A stretch of DNA of 64,000 nt, taken from positions 124,001-188,000 of the forward strand of contig NZ_JAJTTH010000005.1 of NCBI RefSeq assembly GCF_021341665.1. Reading direction: 5' to 3'. Below are positions 1 through 8,262 of this stretch, piece by piece. Source of the stretch: Pseudomonas sp. Au-Pse12 (GTDB lineage: Bacteria > Pseudomonadota > Gammaproteobacteria > Pseudomonadales > Pseudomonadaceae). Both the position numbers and the translations under genes were made by a program. Within the stretch, counting starts at the first letter, position 1. Each line of letters begins with the position of its first letter. The notes beneath the pieces were generated by a model that saw only the letters and a program-made list of their open reading frames with translations, did not search any database and had not been told where the DNA came from.

Positions 1-2
1 AG

Positions 3-584
3 AGCATCGCCGATGACATCAGCGCGGCCTTTGGCGACCTGATCAGCTCCAATCAGATGACCGTGCGCGGCAATGAGCTGTGGGTGGAGATCGAACTCAA
101 CTCCAGCCTGTTGTTCGGCAGTGGCGATGCCATGCCCAGCGATCAGGCGTTCACCATCATCGACAAGGTGGCGAAGATCCTCAAACCGTTCGACAACCCG
201 ATCCATGTCGAGGGGTTCACCGATAACCAGCCGATCCAGACGGCGCAGTACCCGACCAACTGGGAGCTGTCCTCGGCCCGCTCGGCGAGCATCGTGCGCA
301 TGCTGGCAATGCAGGGGGTCAACCCGGCACGCATGGCTTCGGTGGGCTACGGTGAGTTCCAGCCGGTGGCCAACAATGCCACCGCCGAAGGGCGGGCACG
401 CAATCGCCGGGTGGTGCTGGTGGTGTCGCGCAACCTGGATGTGCGTCGCAGCCTGACCGGTACCGGAACCGCCAATGCGAAGCCGGATGCGGCGCTCAAG
501 CGTGCTGGCACACAAACTGCACCAACCCCGGTCAAAACGCCGGTACAGGGAAGCGCCGTCAATTCTCCGTCACCTGCTTTATAA
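3..584 (+). CDS. motD: Flagellar motor stator protein MotD, 3' part
   Basis: The gene starts before the window; 193 C-terminal residues are visible, in frame from base 3. MotD is the peptidoglycan-anchoring partner of MotC in the second Pseudomonas stator that powers flagellar rotation. The visible part is the periplasmic OmpA-like domain, with the conserved stretches HVEGFTDNQPI and NWELSSARS that line the peptidoglycan-binding groove. An Ala/Pro/Thr-rich tail of about 45 residues follows and looks disordered. The parA-parP-cheW genes downstream match the P. aeruginosa che/mot order. The N-terminal membrane helix cannot be checked here. Confidence 0.93.
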   Translation, partial: SIADDISAAFGDLISSNQMTVRGNELWVEIELNSSLLFGSGDAMPSDQAFTIIDKVAKILKPFDNPIHVEGFTDNQPIQTAQYPTNWELSSARSASIVRMLAMQGVNPARMASVGYGEFQPVANNATAEGRARNRRVVLVVSRNLDVRRSLTGTGTANAKPDAALKRAGTQTAPTPVKTPVQGSAVNSPSPAL

Positions 585-634
585 CTTAGCGCTATGTCTC
601 GCCCCGCTGTGGCCGGGCGGGAGGAACAAACCGA

Positions 635-1423
635 ATGAGAGTCTGGGCAGTTGCCAATCAAAAGGGTGGTGTCGGTAAGACCACCAGTTCCATCGCTTTA
701 GCCGGGTTGCTGGCCGAGGCGGGCAAGCGCGTGGTCGTGGTCGACCTCGACCCCCACGGTTCCATGACCAGCTACTTCGGTTATGACCCGGACACCCTGG
801 AGCACAGCAGCTACGACCTGTTCCTGCACAAGGGCAACGTGCCCCAGGACCTGCCGGGCCAGCTGTTGCTGGGCACCAGCCATGAACGTATTTCCCTGTT
901 GCCGTCGAGCACCGCGCTGGCCACCCTCGAGCGCCAGTCGCCGGGGCAGAGCGGCCTGGGCCTGGTGATCGCCAAGAGCCTGGCGCAGCTGTGGCAGGAT
1001 TTCGACTACGCGGTGATCGACAGCCCGCCGCTGCTCGGGGTGCTGATGGTCAACGCCCTGGCGGCCAGCCAGCAGCTGGTGATTCCGGTGCAGACCGAAC
1101 ACCTGGCGGTCAAGGGCCTGGAACGCATGGTCAACACCCTGGCCATGGTCAATCGCTCGCGCAAGCAACCTTTGCCGTTCACCATCGTGCCAACCCTGTT
1201 CGACCGCCGGACCCAGGCTTCCCTGGGTACCCTGCGGGTCCTGCGGGACAAGTTCCCCGAGGAAATCTGGCAAGGCTACATTCCGGTGGATACCCGTTTG
1301 CGCGACGCCAGCCGGGCCGGGGTCACGCCTTCGCAGTTTGACGGCAAGAGTCGCGGGGTACTGGCCTACAAGGCCTTGCTCAAGCACCTGCTGGCCCAAC
1401 AACTCGTGGCACAGGTGGCTTGA
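635..1423 (+). CDS. ParA-family ATPase of the chemotaxis locus (ParC-like)
   Basis: A 262-residue MinD/ParA ATPase. The deviant Walker A box KGGVGKTT is at residues 10-17, the switch I-like VVDLDPHGS follows near residue 35, and Walker B lies in YAVIDSPPLLG near residue 125. It sits between motD and a CheW-domain gene. In that position the Vibrio homologue ParC and the Pseudomonas relatives are known to place chemoreceptor arrays at the cell pole. It is therefore very unlikely to be a plasmid or chromosome partition gene, and no ParB gene is nearby. The ATG has a GGGAGG-type ribosome site in the preceding 20 bases. The family is certain; the polar-array role rests on context. Confidence 0.9.
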   Translation: MRVWAVANQKGGVGKTTSSIALAGLLAEAGKRVVVVDLDPHGSMTSYFGYDPDTLEHSSYDLFLHKGNVPQDLPGQLLLGTSHERISLLPSSTALATLERQSPGQSGLGLVIAKSLAQLWQDFDYAVIDSPPLLGVLMVNALAASQQLVIPVQTEHLAVKGLERMVNTLAMVNRSRKQPLPFTIVPTLFDRRTQASLGTLRVLRDKFPEEIWQGYIPVDTRLRDASRAGVTPSQFDGKSRGVLAYKALLKHLLAQQLVAQVA

Positions 1424-1507
1424 CGTGAAGCGTTATTCAAGTCGCCAGGCAGCCCGGCCGATAACCCCTACAGGTCACTGTGTCGGGGTTTTAGCGTGGG
1501 CATCCTC

Positions 1508-2383
1508 ATGAACCGTCCTCTGGATGTAAAGAGCCGGCCGCAGTTGGCGCTGCAGTCGTATCTGGACGCGTTGCTGCAGGACGCCACCGACGAGGAGTTG
1601 GCGCCGCCACCCGTTCCGGTGGCCCCACCTGTGGTCGTCGAAGCGTCCGGCGAAGTGCTGGATGAGTTCCAGGCCGCCGTTCTGGAAGAACAGGCGCGTG
1701 ACGCCCAGCTCCAGCAGCACGCGGCGCCCGCGGTTGCCGCACCTGCGCCAGTGGTGGCGCCGGTATTGGAAGCGCCCGCGCCCATGCCAAGCACGCTTTC
1801 GCCCGTGGTGCCGATGCTCCAGGCCCTGGTGCCGCCCGTGGTGGAAGTGCATTTGCCACCGAGCAATCCGCCACCTCCGGTCGCTGGCAGTGATCGGCCG
1901 AGCTGGGCGGCGGAGCCGTTCGAGTGTCTGTTGTTCGATGTTGCGGGCCTGACCCTGGCGGTGCCGCTGGTGTGCCTGGGGTCGATCTATTCCCTGGCCG
2001 GGCAGGAACTGACGCCGCTGTTCGGCCAGCCGGAGTGGTTCCTCGGCATCTTGCCGAGCCAGGCCGGCAACCTGAAGGTCCTGGATACCGCGCGTTGGGT
2101 CATGCCTGATCGCTACCGCGATGATTTCCGGCAGGGCCTGCAGTACGTCATCTCGGTTCAGGGCTATGAGTGGGGGCTGGCGGTGCATCAGGTCAGCCGC
2201 TCGTTGCGCCTGGACCCCAATGAAATCAAGTGGCGCAGCCACCGTGGCCAACGGCCTTGGCTGGCCGGTACCGTGATCGAGCATATGTGTGCCTTGCTTG
2301 ATGTCTCCGAACTGGCGGAGTTGATCGCCACCGGCGGTGCCAAGCAGATGGCTATCAGTCAAGCGGCCCACAAGCCGAAGTAA
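1508..2383 (+). CDS. CheW-domain protein, ParP-like array adaptor
   Basis: A 291-residue protein if started at the ATG; a GTG four codons upstream is also possible. Residues 1-20 (around RPQLALQSYLDALL) form a short amphipathic segment. A low-complexity Ala/Pro/Val linker of about 110 residues follows, then a C-terminal CheW-like domain from about residue 135 (FECLLFDVAGLTLAVPL) to the end. This architecture and the position just after the ParA gene match ParP, which tethers ParC to CheA and receptors in Vibrio. It lacks any kinase or receiver domain. A true cheW follows after 79 bases, so this one is probably structural rather than the main coupling protein. Confidence 0.82.
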   Translation: MNRPLDVKSRPQLALQSYLDALLQDATDEELAPPPVPVAPPVVVEASGEVLDEFQAAVLEEQARDAQLQQHAAPAVAAPAPVVAPVLEAPAPMPSTLSPVVPMLQALVPPVVEVHLPPSNPPPPVAGSDRPSWAAEPFECLLFDVAGLTLAVPLVCLGSIYSLAGQELTPLFGQPEWFLGILPSQAGNLKVLDTARWVMPDRYRDDFRQGLQYVISVQGYEWGLAVHQVSRSLRLDPNEIKWRSHRGQRPWLAGTVIEHMCALLDVSELAELIATGGAKQMAISQAAHKPK

Positions 2384-2462
2384 ACCAACAACAGGCGGCG
2401 TCCGTCGGGCGTCGCCACACAGAACACACGCCGTTTCCAACGGTTATTTGAGGGGTCAGGGT

Positions 2463-2945
2463 ATGAATAAGTCGTCGTCTGCACAGGGTTCCGAAGATCC
2501 GATCCTGCAATGGGTCACCTTCAAGCTGGATAACGAGTCCTACGGCATCAACGTGATGCGCGTCCAGGAAGTGCTGCGCTACACCGAGATCGCTCCGGTG
2601 CCGGGCGCACCCAGCTACGTGCTAGGGATCATCAACCTGCGCGGCAACGTGGTGACCGTGATCGACACCCGCCAGCGTTTTGGCCTGGTGCCGACCGAAG
2701 TCAACGACAACACCCGCATCGTCATCATCGAGGCCGACAAGCAAGTGGTCGGGATCATGGTCGACAGCGTCGCCGAAGTGGTTTACCTGCGTCAGTCGGA
2801 AGTCGAGACCGCGCCGAACGTCGGCAACGAAGAGTCGGCCAAGTTCATCCAGGGCGTGTGCAACAAGAACGGCGAACTGCTGATTCTGGTTGAGCTGGAC
2901 AAGATGATGAGCGAAGAGGAATGGTCGGAACTGGAGAGTATCTGA
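2463..2945 (+). CDS. cheW: Chemotaxis coupling protein CheW
   Basis: A 160-residue CheW with a single CheW domain covering nearly the whole chain. It bridges chemoreceptors to the histidine kinase CheA in the signalling array. Typical landmarks are WVTFKLDNESYGINV near the start, the VLGIINLRGNVVTVID strand pair mid-protein, and the LVELDKMM region at the C-terminus. The ATG is preceded by GAGGGG about 8 bases upstream. The stop codon directly abuts the TTG start of the next gene, so the two are translationally coupled. CheA itself lies outside the window, upstream of motC/motD in relatives. Confidence 0.95.
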   Translation: MNKSSSAQGSEDPILQWVTFKLDNESYGINVMRVQEVLRYTEIAPVPGAPSYVLGIINLRGNVVTVIDTRQRFGLVPTEVNDNTRIVIIEADKQVVGIMVDSVAEVVYLRQSEVETAPNVGNEESAKFIQGVCNKNGELLILVELDKMMSEEEWSELESI

Positions 2946-3338
2946 TTGATCCTCGAGGTAGCGGTAATTGTCCTGGCGATCCTCTGGGTCGCCACTTTGG
3001 CGCTGTTCCTGTCCTACACCCGCAACCAGCGGCAGATTGCCGCCCAGCAGGCTGAGGGCGATGCCTTGCGTGACCAGCGGATCAAGGAGCTGGCCAAGCG
3101 CGTTGACCATTACCAGAACGGTACCGTGCGCATGGGCGAGGATCTGCATGAGCTGCGGGCGGTGGTGGCGCCATTGCCGGACAAGCTGGCCCAGCTGGAA
3201 CAGCGCGACCCCTCCAGCCTGTCCTTCGCCCAGGCTGCGCGCCTGGTGGGCATGGGCGCCAGCGTCGACGAACTGACCCAGTCCTGTGGCCTGACCCAGG
3301 CCGAAGCGGAACTGGTCAGCAAGCTGCACAAAGGCTGA
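2946..3338 (+). CDS. DUF2802 membrane-anchored protein of the chemotaxis locus
   Basis: A 130-residue protein starting at a TTG that immediately follows the cheW stop codon (TGA-TTG). It has one N-terminal membrane helix (residues 2-22), then a charged probable coiled coil (about 30-85), and a C-terminal helical segment (SFAQAARLVGMGASVDELTQSCGL) that looks like a small helix-turn-helix-type DUF2802 domain. It is the last gene of the motC-motD-parA-parP-cheW run. Function is unknown. A membrane partner of the polar chemotaxis array is my inference from the tight coupling to cheW. Confidence 0.85.
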   Translation: MILEVAVIVLAILWVATLALFLSYTRNQRQIAAQQAEGDALRDQRIKELAKRVDHYQNGTVRMGEDLHELRAVVAPLPDKLAQLEQRDPSSLSFAQAARLVGMGASVDELTQSCGLTQAEAELVSKLHKG

Positions 3339-3343
3339 ACATC

Positions 3344-3382
3344 AGCCGCAAGCCGCAAGTTTCCCGCTTGAAGCTTGCGGCT
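3344..3382. repeat. AGCCGCAAG-type palindromic intergenic repeat
   Basis: Perfect 9-base arms (AGCCGCAAG at 3351-3359 and CTTGCGGCT at 3374-3382) around a 14-base loop, with a further partial AGCCGCA copy before them. It lies between two convergent genes and reaches the stop codon of the FlhB-like gene. It shares words with the repeat between sucB and lpd. It may act as a bidirectional transcription end, but there is no T-tract. Confidence 0.6.
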
Positions 3383-3711
3383 TACAGCTTGTAGCTGCCC
3401 TCTGTGACATCCTTCTCCCCTTCCGCCTGTTGCGGATCATGCCCCACCGGGAACTTGCCCTTGAGGTTCCAGGCGAAGGCAATGATCTCGGCGATGGTGC
3501 GGTACAGCTCCGGCGGAATGCTCTCGCCCAGCTCCAGTCGCGCCAGCAGCTTCACCAACTCGGCATTCTCGTAGATGGGCACTTCATAGTCGCGGGCGAT
3601 CTTGAGGATGGCTTCGGCCAGTTCGTCATCGCCCTTGGCGGTGAGGGTCGGGGCTTGCTGGCCATCGTATTTCAGCGCGATGGCCTGGCGTGGTGGCGGA
3701 GTGTGCTTCAT
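3382..3711 (-). CDS. Stand-alone FlhB cytoplasmic-domain protein
   Basis: A 109-residue soluble protein homologous only to the C-terminal cytoplasmic domain of the flagellar export gate FlhB. Landmarks in order are AIALKYDG (residues 9-16), AKGDDELAEAILKIARDY, VPIYENAELVKLLA and IPPELYRTIAEIIAFAW. It has no membrane helices and no NPTH autocleavage motif; it begins about where the PTH fragment of processed FlhB would begin. Its ATG overlaps the stop of the FliK-like gene (ATGA), so the two are co-translated. In FlhB this domain is where FliK acts to switch export substrate. I chose this ATG over an upstream in-frame start because homology begins only here. Confidence 0.88.
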   Translation of the reverse strand: MKHTPPPRQAIALKYDGQQAPTLTAKGDDELAEAILKIARDYEVPIYENAELVKLLARLELGESIPPELYRTIAEIIAFAWNLKGKFPVGHDPQQAEGEKDVTEGSYKL

Positions 3712-5291
3712 GCGGTTTCGTCGACCCAGCGTTGTTCCAATCGGGTTTGCGGGCCCCGGGGCGGGATACCGAGATGGCAATCCAGGTCGCCGACATTCAG
3801 CCCCGAGGCCAGCAGGCGTTCGCGCAGGCTGCCCAGGTGGCTTTCAATCAGGCTCGCCGTATAGGGGCGTTCGGCCCAGAGCTGGCTGGATAGCCGGCCC
3901 TGGATCAGTTGCGCCTGGACCTGCAGCGGCCCCAGGGGTTCCAGGTCGAAGGCCAGGTCGACCCGCCACAAGGCCTGCTTGGGTTCGCGTTCTTCGCGTT
4001 TCTGCTGCGGCTCCGGTTCCGGCGCCTCTTCCCGTTGCAGCTTGACCTGCAAGGGCACGATGTCCTGCAGGTTGCGCATGGGAATTTCCAGCTGCCAGGT
4101 GCTGAGCAGCCGGCCGTCATCGGTCAGGCCGCTTTGTTCCAGGCTCGACAATTGATGGCTCTGCAAGCGCGACACGGCCGCCGCGGCCAGGCGCAGCAAT
4201 TGTTCCAGGTCACCTTCGCCTTCCAGGCTCTGCAGCAGCCGCTCGGGCAGCGGAAAGCCAGTGGGCGAGGCCTTGGCGCTGACCTGGCCGAGGGTGCCCA
4301 GGGCGCTGCGCACGAAACTCGGCAGCGATTGGGCCAGGGTGTTGGCGGCCAGGATCGCGTTGAATTGGGTGGAGGAGGGCAGGTTCGGGGTCAGCTGAGC
4401 GATCAGCCGTAGCAGGTCGGCCTTCATGTCCGGCACCTGCCCCGGATTGGCCCCAGCCAGCAACCGGGCCTCCAGGAACAGGCCGCTGCCCAGCAAGGCT
4501 TGGGCCACGCCGCGCGGGCTGCTCAACTGTTGCACGTCGGGCAGGCCGGCCAGCAGGCGCTCGACGGCGGCGCGCAGGTCGGCGGAAAGGCTGGAGGGGG
4601 CACTGTCGGCGGGCAGGTTCTGCAAGGCGTTGATCAAGCCGCTCAGCGAACCCTGGCGGCTTTGCTGGCTGGCCAGTTGAGCGGCAATCGCCAGTTGTTC
4701 CTGGCGGCTGCTCAAGGGCACGAAGTTAAGGGTTTGTGCATCGCTGACCTGTGCGCTCAGCAGGCTGCCGATGCGCAGCGGCTGTGGGCTGTCGATGCTC
4801 AGGGTGGCGCCACTTTGCGCGGTGTTGAGCAGGCTCACCAGCGAACGGTAGACCAGTGGTTGGCTGGCGCCCTGGGGCAGCATCTGGCTGGTCAGCACCT
4901 TGCCCTGCAGCAGGGTGCCCGGGGGCAGTTGGCTGGTGTCCAGGCGGGTCAGGGCGGCGACACTGGAAGCGATGGCTTGCTGCACGGTGATCGCCAGGTT
5001 GCCAGCCGAGGGTTGGGTGACCGCCAGGCTGGTGCCCTGGGGCAAGGGCTGGTTGCTGGTGGCCTGCAAGGTGGTTTGCCGGCCGTTGTCCAGGGTGACC
5101 TTGAGCAGCAGCTGGAATGTCTGGTCGGTCTGCTTGAGCGAAAGGACTTCGGCCTTGGCGCTCTGGCCGGCGGCAATCAAACCCTCCAGCGGTGGCACCA
5201 GCTTGAGCAGTTCGCCACTGATCGGCTGAGGGCGCGAGGTGCCGGAAGCGGGCGCCTGGGGCAGCGGCAGGATGTTCATTTCGCCTGTCAT
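3708..5291 (-). CDS. Flagellar hook-length control protein FliK, C-terminal-domain family
   Basis: A 527-residue Gln/Leu/Ser-rich protein with a FliK C-terminal (Flg_hook) domain in the last 90 or so residues (LAFDLEPLGPLQVQAQL... AERPYTASLIESHL). The N-terminal 400 residues are low-complexity and helical, as expected of a molecular ruler or secreted export substrate. It overlaps the FlhB-like gene by 4 bases. It is not near the main hook genes, so it is probably an accessory FliK, not the main fliK; no gene symbol is given for that reason. A second in-frame ATG lies four codons in. It is divergent from ccmA across about 200 bases. Confidence 0.85.
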   Translation of the reverse strand: MTGEMNILPLPQAPASGTSRPQPISGELLKLVPPLEGLIAAGQSAKAEVLSLKQTDQTFQLLLKVTLDNGRQTTLQATSNQPLPQGTSLAVTQPSAGNLAITVQQAIASSVAALTRLDTSQLPPGTLLQGKVLTSQMLPQGASQPLVYRSLVSLLNTAQSGATLSIDSPQPLRIGSLLSAQVSDAQTLNFVPLSSRQEQLAIAAQLASQQSRQGSLSGLINALQNLPADSAPSSLSADLRAAVERLLAGLPDVQQLSSPRGVAQALLGSGLFLEARLLAGANPGQVPDMKADLLRLIAQLTPNLPSSTQFNAILAANTLAQSLPSFVRSALGTLGQVSAKASPTGFPLPERLLQSLEGEGDLEQLLRLAAAAVSRLQSHQLSSLEQSGLTDDGRLLSTWQLEIPMRNLQDIVPLQVKLQREEAPEPEPQQKREEREPKQALWRVDLAFDLEPLGPLQVQAQLIQGRLSSQLWAERPYTASLIESHLGSLRERLLASGLNVGDLDCHLGIPPRGPQTRLEQRWVDETA

Positions 5292-5320
5292 TCGGACACA
5301 ACCTGTGGAAATTAGCCCTC

Positions 5321-5347
5321 TTGAGAGTAGGGCTTCGCATGTATAAT
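5321..5347 (+). promoter_or_regulatory. Candidate sigma70 promoter for the ccm operon
   Basis: TTGAGA at 5321-5326 and a consensus TATAAT at 5342-5347, with a short 15-base spacer, on the strand and at the place needed for ccmA. The predicted leader is about 135 bases and contains a small hairpin (AACATT-GCA-AATGTT). The -10 is perfect; the spacing is the weak point. Confidence 0.5.
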
Positions 5348-5487
5348 GCCGCCCGTCTTTGGGGGAGTGGTGAAAACATTGCAAATGTTTGACGCAGCTC
5401 TCTAGAACAGGCCGCCAATGCATTTATCCTGCATCTCTTTAACGGCCGCTCCATTGCCGACTTGAACCCGTAAAGGCCCCCTATCCC

Positions 5488-6123
5488 TTGACCAGCCCTC
5501 TTCTCGAAGCCGTAGCACTCGCCTGTGAGCGCGATTGGCGAATGTTGTTTGAACACCTCGAGTTGCGTCTGACAGGCGGAGACATGGTGCAGATCAGCGG
5601 CCCCAACGGCAGCGGCAAGACCAGCCTGTTGCGACTGCTGGCCGGGTTGATGCAACCCACCGGCGGTCAGGTCCTGCTCAATGGCCAGCCCTTGCACGCC
5701 CAGCGCGCCGAACTGGCGCGCAACCTGTTGTGGATCGGCCACGCCGCCGGGATCAAGGACCTGTTGACCGCCGAGGAAAACCTCAGCTGGCTTTGTGCCC
5801 TGCACCAGCCCGCCCAGCGCGAGGCGATCTGGCAGGCCCTGGCCGCCGTCGGCCTGCGTGGTTTCGAGGACGTGCCTTGCCATACCCTGTCCGCCGGCCA
5901 GCAGCGCCGCGTGGCATTGGCGCGCCTGTACCTGGACAGCCCGCCGCTGTGGATCCTCGATGAACCCTTCACCGCGCTCGATAAGCAGGGTGTGGCCCAG
6001 CTTGAAGAACACCTGGCCGGCCATTGCGAGCGGGGTGGCATGGTGGTCCTGACCACCCACCACAGCCTGAGCCGCATGCCTTCGGGTTACCGCGATATCG
6101 ACCTGGGACGGTGGGCCGCATGA
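5488..6123 (+). CDS. ccmA: Haem exporter ATP-binding protein CcmA
   Basis: A 211-residue ABC ATPase starting at TTG. Walker A is GPNGSGKT (residues 38-45), the signature is LSAGQQRR near residue 135, and Walker B with its catalytic Glu is in [12 protein letters not shown] near 155. With CcmB and CcmC it forms the complex that releases haem-loaded CcmE for cytochrome c maturation in the periplasm. It is the first gene of ccmABCDEFGHI. Its stop overlaps the ccmB start (ATGA). The TTG start gives the standard family length and N-terminus; no in-frame ATG exists before Walker A except downstream of conserved residues. Confidence 0.96.
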   Translation: MTSPLLEAVALACERDWRMLFEHLELRLTGGDMVQISGPNGSGKTSLLRLLAGLMQPTGGQVLLNGQPLHAQRAELARNLLWIGHAAGIKDLLTAEENLSWLCALHQPAQREAIWQALAAVGLRGFEDVPCHTLSAGQQRRVALARLYLDSPPLWILDEPFTALDKQGVAQLEEHLAGHCERGGMVVLTTHHSLSRMPSGYRDIDLGRWAA

Positions 6124-6788
6124 GTGTCTTTGCCCTGTTGGTGGCCCGTGAAGCGCGCCTGTTGTGTCGGCGTCCGGCGGAACTGGCCAACCCCCTGGTA
6201 TTTTTCGCAATCGTTGTCGCACTGTTCCCGTTGGCCGTGGGACCTGAGACACAATTGTTGCAAACCTTGTCTCCGGGGCTGGTCTGGGTAGCGGCCCTAT
6301 TGTCCGTCCTGCTCTCGCTGGACGGGCTTTTTCGCAGTGATTTCGAGGACGGATCCCTTGAGCAGTGGGTCCTTTCGTCGCACCCCCTGGCTCTTCTGGT
6401 TCTGGCCAAGGTGCTGGCACACTGGGTGTTCTCCGGATTGGCACTGGTCTTGCTCGCGCCCTTGTTGGCGGTGATGCTCGGGCTGCCTGCCGCCTGTCTG
6501 CCGGTGCTGCTGATGTCCTTGTTGCTGGGCACCCCGGTGCTCAGCCTGCTGGGCGCGGTGGGTGCGGCGTTGACGGTGGGGCTCAAGCGTGGCGGCCTGT
6601 TGCTGGCGCTGTTGATCCTGCCGTTGTACATCCCGGTTTTGATTCTCGGCAGTGGCGCCCTGCAGGCGGCATTGCAGGGCATGCCGGCTACCGGTTACCT
6701 GCTGTGGCTTGGGAGCCTGACCGCCCTGGCAGTAACCTTGACACCCTTTGCAATAGCGGCTGGCCTGAAGATCAGCGTCGGCGAATAA
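6120..6788 (+). CDS. ccmB: Haem exporter membrane protein CcmB
   Basis: A 222-residue integral membrane protein with about six predicted helices, the permease partner of CcmA. The start ATG overlaps the ccmA stop by 4 bases, and the N-terminus ([20 protein letters not shown]) is the conserved CcmB entry segment. It is hydrophobic throughout, with the conserved FEDGSLEQW loop near residue 80. After it comes a 90-base gap, the only appreciable gap in the operon, before ccmC. Confidence 0.96.
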   Translation: MSVFALLVAREARLLCRRPAELANPLVFFAIVVALFPLAVGPETQLLQTLSPGLVWVAALLSVLLSLDGLFRSDFEDGSLEQWVLSSHPLALLVLAKVLAHWVFSGLALVLLAPLLAVMLGLPAACLPVLLMSLLLGTPVLSLLGAVGAALTVGLKRGGLLLALLILPLYIPVLILGSGALQAALQGMPATGYLLWLGSLTALAVTLTPFAIAAGLKISVGE

Positions 6789-6878
6789 TAATGAGGTCTG
6801 ATCATTTTTTGATCACTTCTGTTCAAGAAAAGACCCAGGCTTTTCGACCACGAAAAGCACCCGTGATGGAAACAGTGA

Positions 6879-7634
6879 ATGAACTGGACTTGGTTTCATA
6901 AGCTCGGCTCGCCTAAATGGTTCTATGGCATCAGCGGCAGAATGCTGCCCTGGCTCAGCATCGCCGCGGTGTTGCTGATCGCTGTCGGCGTGGTCTGGGG
7001 CCTGGCCTTCGCGCCGCCGGACTACCAGCAGGGCAACAGCTTTCGCATCATCTATATTCATGTCCCGGCGGCGATGCTGGCGCAGTCCTGCTACGTGATG
7101 CTGGCGGTCTGCGGCGTGGTTGGCCTGGTATGGAAGATGAAGCTGGCGGACGTGGCGCTGCAATGCGCGGCGCCGATCGGCGCCTGGATGACCGCCGTGG
7201 CGCTGGTGACCGGGGCCATCTGGGGCAAGCCGACCTGGGGCTCGTGGTGGGTCTGGGATGCACGACTTACGTCGATGTTGATCCTGCTGTTTCTGTACTT
7301 CGGTCTGATTGCCCTGGGCAACGCTATCAGCAATCGTGACAGCGCCGCCAAGGCCTGTGCGGTATTGGCCATCGTGGGCGTGGTGAACATCCCGATCATC
7401 AAGTACTCGGTGGAGTGGTGGAACACCCTGCACCAGGGCGCCACCTTCACCCTCACGGAGAAACCGGCGATGCCGGTGGAAATGTGGCTGCCGCTGCTGC
7501 TCACCGCCTTGGGCTTCTATTGCTTCTTCGGCGCCGTGCTGTTGCTGCGCATGCGCCTGGAAGTGCTCAAGCGCGAAGCCCGGGCCAGTTGGGTCAAGGC
7601 CGAAGTACAAGGTTGCCTGGAGACCGTTCGATGA
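6879..7634 (+). CDS. ccmC: Haem-handling protein CcmC
   Basis: A 251-residue membrane protein with six predicted helices. It carries the tryptophan-rich WWD motif ([13 protein letters not shown], about residues 119-131) and flanking conserved His residues (the IYIHVPAAM region and the later helix), which hold haem for covalent loading on CcmE. It sits between ccmB and ccmD in the canonical order. The ATG is preceded by a modest ribosome site. Its stop overlaps the ccmD start. Confidence 0.96.
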   Translation: MNWTWFHKLGSPKWFYGISGRMLPWLSIAAVLLIAVGVVWGLAFAPPDYQQGNSFRIIYIHVPAAMLAQSCYVMLAVCGVVGLVWKMKLADVALQCAAPIGAWMTAVALVTGAIWGKPTWGSWWVWDARLTSMLILLFLYFGLIALGNAISNRDSAAKACAVLAIVGVVNIPIIKYSVEWWNTLHQGATFTLTEKPAMPVEMWLPLLLTALGFYCFFGAVLLLRMRLEVLKREARASWVKAEVQGCLETVR

Positions 7635-7807
7635 GCTTTGCATCCTTCAGCGACTTTCTCGCCATGGGCCATCACGGCCTGTATGTCTGGTCGGCCTATG
7701 GCATCTGCCTGGCGGTCCTGGCCATCAACGTGGCGGAGCCGATCCTGGCCCGCAAGCGTTATCTGCAACAGGAGGCGCGTCGTCTGCGCCGGGAGAACGG
7801 TAAGTGA
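7631..7807 (+). CDS. ccmD: Haem exporter small subunit CcmD
   Basis: A 58-residue single-span membrane protein. It has a short N-terminal segment with the family motif [16 protein letters not shown], one transmembrane helix, and a strongly basic tail ([18 protein letters not shown]). CcmD is needed to release holo-CcmE from the CcmABC complex. It overlaps ccmC by 4 bases, and its stop overlaps the GTG start of ccmE. Confidence 0.94.
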   Translation: MSFASFSDFLAMGHHGLYVWSAYGICLAVLAINVAEPILARKRYLQQEARRLRRENGK

Positions 7808-8259
7808 ATCCGCTGCGTAAAAAGCGTCTTTTGATCATCCTGGCGATCCTGGTGGGCGTCGGCATTGCCGTCGGCCTGGCCCTCAGCGCGCTGAAGGAAA
7901 ACATCAACCTGTTCTACACCCCGACCCAGATCGCCAATGGCGAAGCGCCGCTGGACACGCGGATTCGCGCCGGAGGCATGGTCCAGGCCGGTTCGCTGCA
8001 GCGTTCCGCCGATTCCCTGGACGTGAAATTCGTGGTCACCGACTTCAACAAGTCGGTGACCATCACCTACCGCGGCATCCTCCCGGACCTGTTCCGCGAA
8101 GGGCAGGGCATTGTCGCCCTGGGCAAGCTCAATGCCGATGGCGTGGTGGTGGCCGATGAAGTGCTGGCCAAGCACGACGAGAAATACATGCCGCCGGAAG
8201 TCACCAAGGCGTTGAAAGACAGCGGCCAGTCGGCACCGACGCCAGCGAAAGAGGGTTAA
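7804..8259 (+). CDS. ccmE: Cytochrome c maturation haem chaperone CcmE
   Basis: A 151-residue periplasmic haem chaperone anchored by one N-terminal helix (residues 8-30) with a beta-barrel OB-fold domain. The haem-attaching His is H124 in the sequence [11 protein letters not shown], with the accessory Tyr at 128, so the HxxxY motif is intact. It starts at GTG inside the ccmD stop region. It passes haem to CcmF for ligation to apocytochrome c. Confidence 0.96.
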   Translation: MNPLRKKRLLIILAILVGVGIAVGLALSALKENINLFYTPTQIANGEAPLDTRIRAGGMVQAGSLQRSADSLDVKFVVTDFNKSVTITYRGILPDLFREGQGIVALGKLNADGVVVADEVLAKHDEKYMPPEVTKALKDSGQSAPTPAKEG

Positions 8260-8262
8260 GCC

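Noticed and set aside
635..1423. ParA as evidence of a plasmid or replication origin
   Set aside because: No parB, parS or replication gene; position after motD shows it belongs to chemotaxis.
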